Source of the DNA: Flavobacteriia bacterium
GTDB lineage: Bacteria; Bacteroidota; Bacteroidia; Flavobacteriales; Flavobacteriaceae
Direction: 5' to 3'
DNA: 19,000 nucleotides
Assembly: GCA_030626085.1 (NCBI GenBank)
Contig: DAOUPQ010000011.1
Location: 1 to 19,000 of the forward strand
A model generated the notes under the pieces. The model saw only the letters and a list, made by a program, of their open reading frames with translations. It did not search any database and was not told the origin of the DNA. The stretch's first letter is position 1. Every line of letters starts with the position of its first letter. Positions 14,678 through 19,000 of the stretch are shown here, in pieces. The translations under genes and the position numbers were made by a program.

Positions 14678-16639
14678 TTATTTATAAGAAATTCCATCAC
14701 CAAATTTGTAAAGTGGATTTTCAGAGTCGTAAGGTACATCTTCAAACTGTTTTTGAACGGCATCCCATGTAGAAGGTAATTCAAAAGGTAATTTTCCGGA
14801 TGGGTTTACTTTGCCAAAAATAAGTTCTACCAATACTTCATCAGAAGTGCCAAAATCAGCTATTAAAGCATCACATTTTTCATTGATCTCCGCAAGAATT
14901 GCGGGGCGTTCTAAATTCACAATAACTAAAGCAGGTTTTTTATCGATCAGTTCAAAGATATTTTTCTTTTCTTCTTCATTATAATAAAGTCTTCCCTGAT
15001 GAAAAAAACGTTCTAAGAAAAAGTCACTTCTTTCATCAAAGGGAGTCCGAATACGTGTTAAAACAATATCTGCCTTATCAATATCATCAACTACCTGTCC
15101 GTATTTATTGATAACTTCAGGATCGATCATTCCATCAGCATAAATCTTAGTTCCTTCTGCTAAGGGTAGTAAGCCTTTATTTTTTAATAAGACGGCTGAT
15201 TTTGCCTGGGCTTCTTTACCTTTATTTATAAATTCACTTTTCCCGGTAATCTTTAAAGCTTCTTCTTCATCAACATAAGGATCATCAAAAAGACCTAAAA
15301 TAAACCTATCTTTAAGAATCCTTTTTACAGATTGGTCAATTCTTTTCTCGGATATTTGTCCCGATTTCACCAATTCTACAATTAGTCCGGGAATCATCTC
15401 ACCTCCAAACTGATCACAACCAGCATCTATTACTTTTTTTACTCTTTGTAAAGGTGTTAGGTCTTCTACGCCCCATGCTCTGCCTTCGCCCATTTTAGTA
15501 TTAGAAATGATATTCCAATCTGTACATACAACACCATCAAATTTTAGAGAATCTCTTAATATTTTAGTAATGATTGTTTTGTTGAATGCAAAGGCTACAT
15601 TTTCATCAGTTTGATCCATAGGAATTCCATAATATGGCATAATTTGAGCAGTTTTTGCAGGAAAGGCCCCTTTTATGAATGGGATTAGATGATAATCAAA
15701 ATTATTACCTGGATAAACCTGTTCTTTTCCATAAGGAAAATGAGGGTCTTCACCATTTTTTTGAGGACCACCACCCGAAAAATGTTTGGTCATACATGCC
15801 ACACTCAAACTATTTAACGAATCTCCTTGAAAACCCAATACATAAGCTTTTGTTATAATAGCAGATAAATTGGCATCTTCACCAAAAGTACCATTAGATC
15901 TTCCCCATCTGGGTTCTGTTGCCAAATCTGCCATTGGGTGCAAAGCCAGTTTTATTCCTATTGCATTATATTCTTGTCTGGCAATATCACCAAATTCACG
16001 TACGAGTATAGTATCTCTTGTAGCCGCAAGACCAAGTGATGAAGGCCATTGAGAAAATGAAGGTGTAAATATTGCCGCACCGGGATTGTTTTGTGTACCA
16101 TGTCTGGGATCTGTTGCTATAGTAATTGGAATGCCCAGACGTGTTCGCTCAGCCAATTTTTGGATATTATTATTAAATCTGGCAAGAATATCAGCATTGT
16201 ATGAATGTACAATATTAAAGCTGTTCATTTTCTTTAAAGCAATCATTTCAGAGCTGGGAGTTAACATAAATGAAAATGCCATTTCCATAGCATTGGTTGA
16301 AATAACGGGCATATCTAAAGGTTCACCTTTTTTAGTCATACCAATCATAGTGATGAACATAGTACCGGCTTTTTCTTCTATATTCATCTGATTTACAAGA
16401 TCATCAACCCGATCGTTTATATTTGCTCCGGTATCTTCATAAATATCGAGTTTTCCATTTTTGTTAAGATCTCTAAAGGTTTTACCATCTACATTTAGTA
16501 TACCTGCCTCACCACCTAACAAAGCATAATTTTCTTTAACAGTATTTGATAGTTTTATATAATTAATCAGTGCATAAGCTGCTACTATTATGATTGCAAT
16601 TAAAAAAATTATTCCTGTGATTTTAAGTACTTTTTTCAT
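14678..16639 (-). CDS. Membrane-anchored glycoside hydrolase family 3 protein
   Basis: A 653-residue GH3 enzyme, probably a beta-glucosidase or related exo-hydrolase, with the substrate undetermined. Residues 1-6 (MKKVLK) and a hydrophobic segment at 7-27 form a signal anchor with no lipobox, so it should face the periplasm. An EF-hand-like DLNKNGKLDIYED at 57-69 precedes the GH3 N-terminal barrel. The barrel shows DPRHG (177-181), TEPRWGRSNGTFGED (241-255), TKHFSGGG (284-291) and the catalytic nucleophile D374 in VVCTDW. The C-terminal domain ends in FGDGISYK; no fibronectin type III domain is visible. I chose ATG 16637-16639. A longer reading from 16693 would overlap purL by 44 bases and put 18 polar residues before the signal, which is unlikely. 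It starts 10 bases after the purL stop. No SusC/SusD-type genes are nearby. Confidence 0.93.
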   Translation of the reverse strand: MKKVLKITGIIFLIAIIIVAAYALINYIKLSNTVKENYALLGGEAGILNVDGKTFRDLNKNGKLDIYEDTGANINDRVDDLVNQMNIEEKAGTMFITMIGMTKKGEPLDMPVISTNAMEMAFSFMLTPSSEMIALKKMNSFNIVHSYNADILARFNNNIQKLAERTRLGIPITIATDPRHGTQNNPGAAIFTPSFSQWPSSLGLAATRDTILVREFGDIARQEYNAIGIKLALHPMADLATEPRWGRSNGTFGEDANLSAIITKAYVLGFQGDSLNSLSVACMTKHFSGGGPQKNGEDPHFPYGKEQVYPGNNFDYHLIPFIKGAFPAKTAQIMPYYGIPMDQTDENVAFAFNKTIITKILRDSLKFDGVVCTDWNIISNTKMGEGRAWGVEDLTPLQRVKKVIDAGCDQFGGEMIPGLIVELVKSGQISEKRIDQSVKRILKDRFILGLFDDPYVDEEEALKITGKSEFINKGKEAQAKSAVLLKNKGLLPLAEGTKIYADGMIDPEVINKYGQVVDDIDKADIVLTRIRTPFDERSDFFLERFFHQGRLYYNEEEKKNIFELIDKKPALVIVNLERPAILAEINEKCDALIADFGTSDEVLVELIFGKVNPSGKLPFELPSTWDAVQKQFEDVPYDSENPLYKFGDGISYK

Positions 16640-16649
16640 GTTTATTGAT

Positions 16650-19000
16650 TTATTTATTTTCAATCCATTTTCTGGCATTTTCAAATGCCTCAATCCACGG
16701 ACTTACATCATCATTTCTTCCTTCCGGATAATTTGCCCAGTTCCACTGAAAAGTTGAGCGTTCAATATGTGGCATCATCACCAAATGACGACCGTCATCA
16801 TTTGCCATCATTGCTGTGTTAAAATCAGATCCGTTAGGATTTGCAGGATATGATTCGTAACCATATTTTGCAATAATATTATATTGATCCTCAGAATATG
16901 GGAAACTAAATTTACCTTCACCATGTGAGATCCAGACTCCAAGATTAGAACCTGCTAAACTAGACAGCATCACAGAGTTATTTTCTTGAATTTTTACTGA
17001 TGTAAATCCACTTTCGTGTTTATGAGAGTCGTTATGTAGCATTTTTGGTTTCTTATCGTGATCCGGATTGATCATTTCCAGTTCGACAAATAACTGACAA
17101 CCATTGCAAATACCAACAGATAAAGTATCATCTCTATCGAAGAAATTATTTAAAGCTTTCTTTGCTTTTTCATTATACAAAAATGCTCCTGCCCAACCTT
17201 TTGCCGATCCTAATACATCTGAATTTGAAAACCCGCCAACAGCTCCTATAAATTGAATATCTTCAAGAGTCTCTCTTCCACTAATCAGATCGGTCATATG
17301 TACATCTTTTACATCAAAACCTGCCAAATACATTGCATTTGCCATTTCACGCTCACTATTTGATCCTTTTTCGCGAATAATAGCTGCTTTTGGTCGGGGT
17401 TTTAAAATATCAATTTTCGGAGCTTTTCCTGTAAAATGTTTAGGAAATACGTAGTTTAATGGCTGATTTTTATAATTATGAAAACGATCTTTAGCCAAAT
17501 CGTTTGCTGTTTGCTTATCATCTAATAAATATGAGGTTTTATACCAAATATCTCGGTATTCAGCAATATTAAAACTAAGATTAAAGTTTGAAATTTCTAA
17601 TATTTCTTCAGCAACAGCATAACCGATATTATGGTAAGAAATATTGTTTTTAGTTAGAATTTTTTCAACTTCTTTTGTATTTGAAGTTTGGAAAATTACT
17701 CCGCTGTTTTCGGCAAAAAGGATTTTTACCGAATCCTTTTCTGAGATGGAACTCAAATCAATTTTTGCAGATAAATTATTATCAGCAAAACACATTTCTA
17801 ATAAAGTAGTAATCATACCTCCTGCAGAAATATCATGACCGGCTATGATCAAATCATTTTTGATCAAACTTTGTATTGCGTTAAATGCATTTTTAAAATA
17901 AATTGCATCGTTTACAGTTGGTGTTTCAGCTCCAATTTTATTTCTTACTTGAGCAAAAGTAGATCCGCCCAGTTTAAAATTATCTTTAGAAAGATCTATA
18001 TAAAAAATGGTATTGTTTTTTGTTGTTTTAAATACGGGTTCAACAACTTTATTAATATCAGAACACTGACCAGCTGCTGAAATTATAACAGTTCCCGGAG
18101 CAATAACTTCTTCATTTGGATATTTTTGCTTCATCGATAATGAATCTTTTCCGGTAGGTACATTGATTCCTAAATCTATCGCAAATTTTGATACAGATTC
18201 AACTGCATTGTACAAACGAGCATCTTCACCTTCATTTTTACATGGCCACATCCAATTTGCTGATAGTGAAACCGATTTTAAATTATCTTCTAGCGGTGCC
18301 CAAATAATGTTGGTAAGTGACTCTGCAATTGAGTTTCGTGAACCTGCTCTTTCATCAATTAGCGCACTTACAGGCGAATGGCCAATAGAAGTTGCAATAC
18401 CTTTTTTACCTTTATAATCCAGTGCCATTACACCAACATCATTTAAAGGTAATTGTAAGGCACCCGCACATTGTTGTTTAGCAACTTTACCACCAACACA
18501 TCGATCAACCTTATTGGTTAACCAGTCTTTGCATGCAACAGCCTCTAATTGTAAAACCTGACCTACATATTTGTAAATATCTTCAGTTTTATAAGCTACT
18601 TTTTCATATTTTCTGTTTAAAGTTGCATCTTTCATATAAGTATGAGGCGAAGCGCCAAACATATCCATTAGGTCAAAATCTATCGGACTTTTATCCAAAT
18701 TTTTAGATTTAAATGAAAACCTAAAGTTGTTTGTTACTTTACCAACTTCGTACATTGGCGAACGTTCTCTATCGGCAACTCTATGTAAAAAGTCCAGATC
18801 TTTAGGATTGATAACATGCCCCATTCTTTCTTGAGATTCATTACCAATAATTTCTTTAGCAGATAATGTTTTATCTCCAATCGGCAAAGCATCTAAATTT
18901 ATTTCACCGCCAGTTTCTTCTACCAATTCAGATAAACAATTTAAATGTCCACCTGCACCGTGATCGTGAATTGAAACAATTTTGTTTTCATCACTTTCCA
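16650..19000 (-). CDS. purL: Phosphoribosylformylglycinamidine synthase (PurL), 5' end outside the window
   Basis: The C-terminal 782 residues of the large single-chain FGAM synthase (about 1,200-1,300 residues when whole). It converts FGAR, glutamine and ATP to FGAM in step four of purine synthesis. The reading frame is open to the window edge (first full codon 18996-18998, coding ESDENKIVSIHDHGAGG). Visible elements are the first AIRS-type catalytic half with HDHGAGGH and AKEIIGNESQERMG, the second half with AGHDISAGGM, and a C-terminal class I glutaminase domain. The glutaminase carries the nucleophile cysteine in GICNGCQ (about visible residue 631) and the HIE pair in MPHIERSTFQW (about 744-746). 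A TTG at 18924-18926 is internal, not a start. The GH3 gene follows 10 bases after the TAA. This form carries its own amidotransferase, unlike the PurLQS complex. Confidence 0.97.
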   Translation of the reverse strand, partial: ESDENKIVSIHDHGAGGHLNCLSELVEETGGEINLDALPIGDKTLSAKEIIGNESQERMGHVINPKDLDFLHRVADRERSPMYEVGKVTNNFRFSFKSKNLDKSPIDFDLMDMFGASPHTYMKDATLNRKYEKVAYKTEDIYKYVGQVLQLEAVACKDWLTNKVDRCVGGKVAKQQCAGALQLPLNDVGVMALDYKGKKGIATSIGHSPVSALIDERAGSRNSIAESLTNIIWAPLEDNLKSVSLSANWMWPCKNEGEDARLYNAVESVSKFAIDLGINVPTGKDSLSMKQKYPNEEVIAPGTVIISAAGQCSDINKVVEPVFKTTKNNTIFYIDLSKDNFKLGGSTFAQVRNKIGAETPTVNDAIYFKNAFNAIQSLIKNDLIIAGHDISAGGMITTLLEMCFADNNLSAKIDLSSISEKDSVKILFAENSGVIFQTSNTKEVEKILTKNNISYHNIGYAVAEEILEISNFNLSFNIAEYRDIWYKTSYLLDDKQTANDLAKDRFHNYKNQPLNYVFPKHFTGKAPKIDILKPRPKAAIIREKGSNSEREMANAMYLAGFDVKDVHMTDLISGRETLEDIQFIGAVGGFSNSDVLGSAKGWAGAFLYNEKAKKALNNFFDRDDTLSVGICNGCQLFVELEMINPDHDKKPKMLHNDSHKHESGFTSVKIQENNSVMLSSLAGSNLGVWISHGEGKFSFPYSEDQYNIIAKYGYESYPANPNGSDFNTAMMANDDGRHLVMMPHIERSTFQWNWANYPEGRNDDVSPWIEAFENARKWIENK

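Noticed and set aside
16640..16693. Longer start for the GH3 gene at 16693
   Set aside because: It would overlap purL by 44 bases and place 18 polar residues before the signal anchor; ATG at 16637-16639 gives a normal KK-hydrophobic start.
3471..18417. Many open frames of 60-100 codons antisense to or out of frame with the main genes (for example 3742-3924, 6198-6425, 9139-9420, 16086-16391)
   Set aside because: They lie wholly inside well-supported genes, show no recognisable domains, and have compositions expected of shadow frames.
1..19000. CRISPR array, mobile element, tRNA or rRNA
   Set aside because: No regularly spaced repeats, transposase or integrase motifs, or cloverleaf-like sequences were seen in the short intergenic gaps.

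Overview
The window looks like chromosomal housekeeping DNA from a Bacteroidota bacterium, most probably of the Flavobacteriales type. The evidence is low GC content (about 30% by eye), no obvious Shine-Dalgarno sequences, and several Bacteroidota-type TAnnTTTG promoter elements. The gene families also fit: a DUF3810 membrane protein, the secreted 'asparagine synthetase B'-named family directly after dnaB, the LptA/OstA_2-class protein, and the one-polypeptide PurL. No insertion sequence, prophage, CRISPR array, tRNA or rRNA was seen, and no gene-free stretch exceeds about 240 bases.

Layout, left to right. (1) 112-3430, minus strand: a secreted LptA/OstA-like protein overlaps a class III aminotransferase by 4 bp. 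These are followed by a small secreted protein of unknown function that ends at a strong intrinsic terminator. (2) 3400-7486, minus strand: a bifunctional RelA/SpoT (p)ppGpp enzyme, a Fur-family regulator and purA lie head to tail, closed by an 11-bp-stem terminator after purA. (3) 7582-10811, minus strand: a DUF3810 membrane protein with HEIAH, a SpoU/TrmH RNA methyltransferase and an M48 (Ste24-like) membrane protease. (4) 10812-11053: a divergent intergenic region with a perfect 10-bp inverted repeat and two candidate -7 boxes. (5) 11054-13860, plus strand: dnaB and the secreted conserved protein named 'asparagine synthetase B'. (6) 13897-19000, minus strand: purL (cut by the window edge), a membrane-anchored GH3 glycosidase starting 10 bases after purL, a strong terminator, and a LysE-like transporter.

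Functionally the window combines purine biosynthesis (purA, purL), the stringent response (RelA/SpoT), metal-type regulation (Fur), replication (dnaB) and envelope biogenesis or quality control (LptA-like, DUF3810, M48, GH3). Five of the thirteen genes whose 5' end is visible can only start at TTG, which is unusually many. I found no convincing new defence or mobile system. The points most worth a second look are the TTG starts (especially the LptA-like gene, where an out-of-frame ATG lies just upstream), the palindrome before dnaB, the -7 boxes abutting start codons, a Fur protein without its CxxC zinc site, and the uncharacterised secreted proteins.
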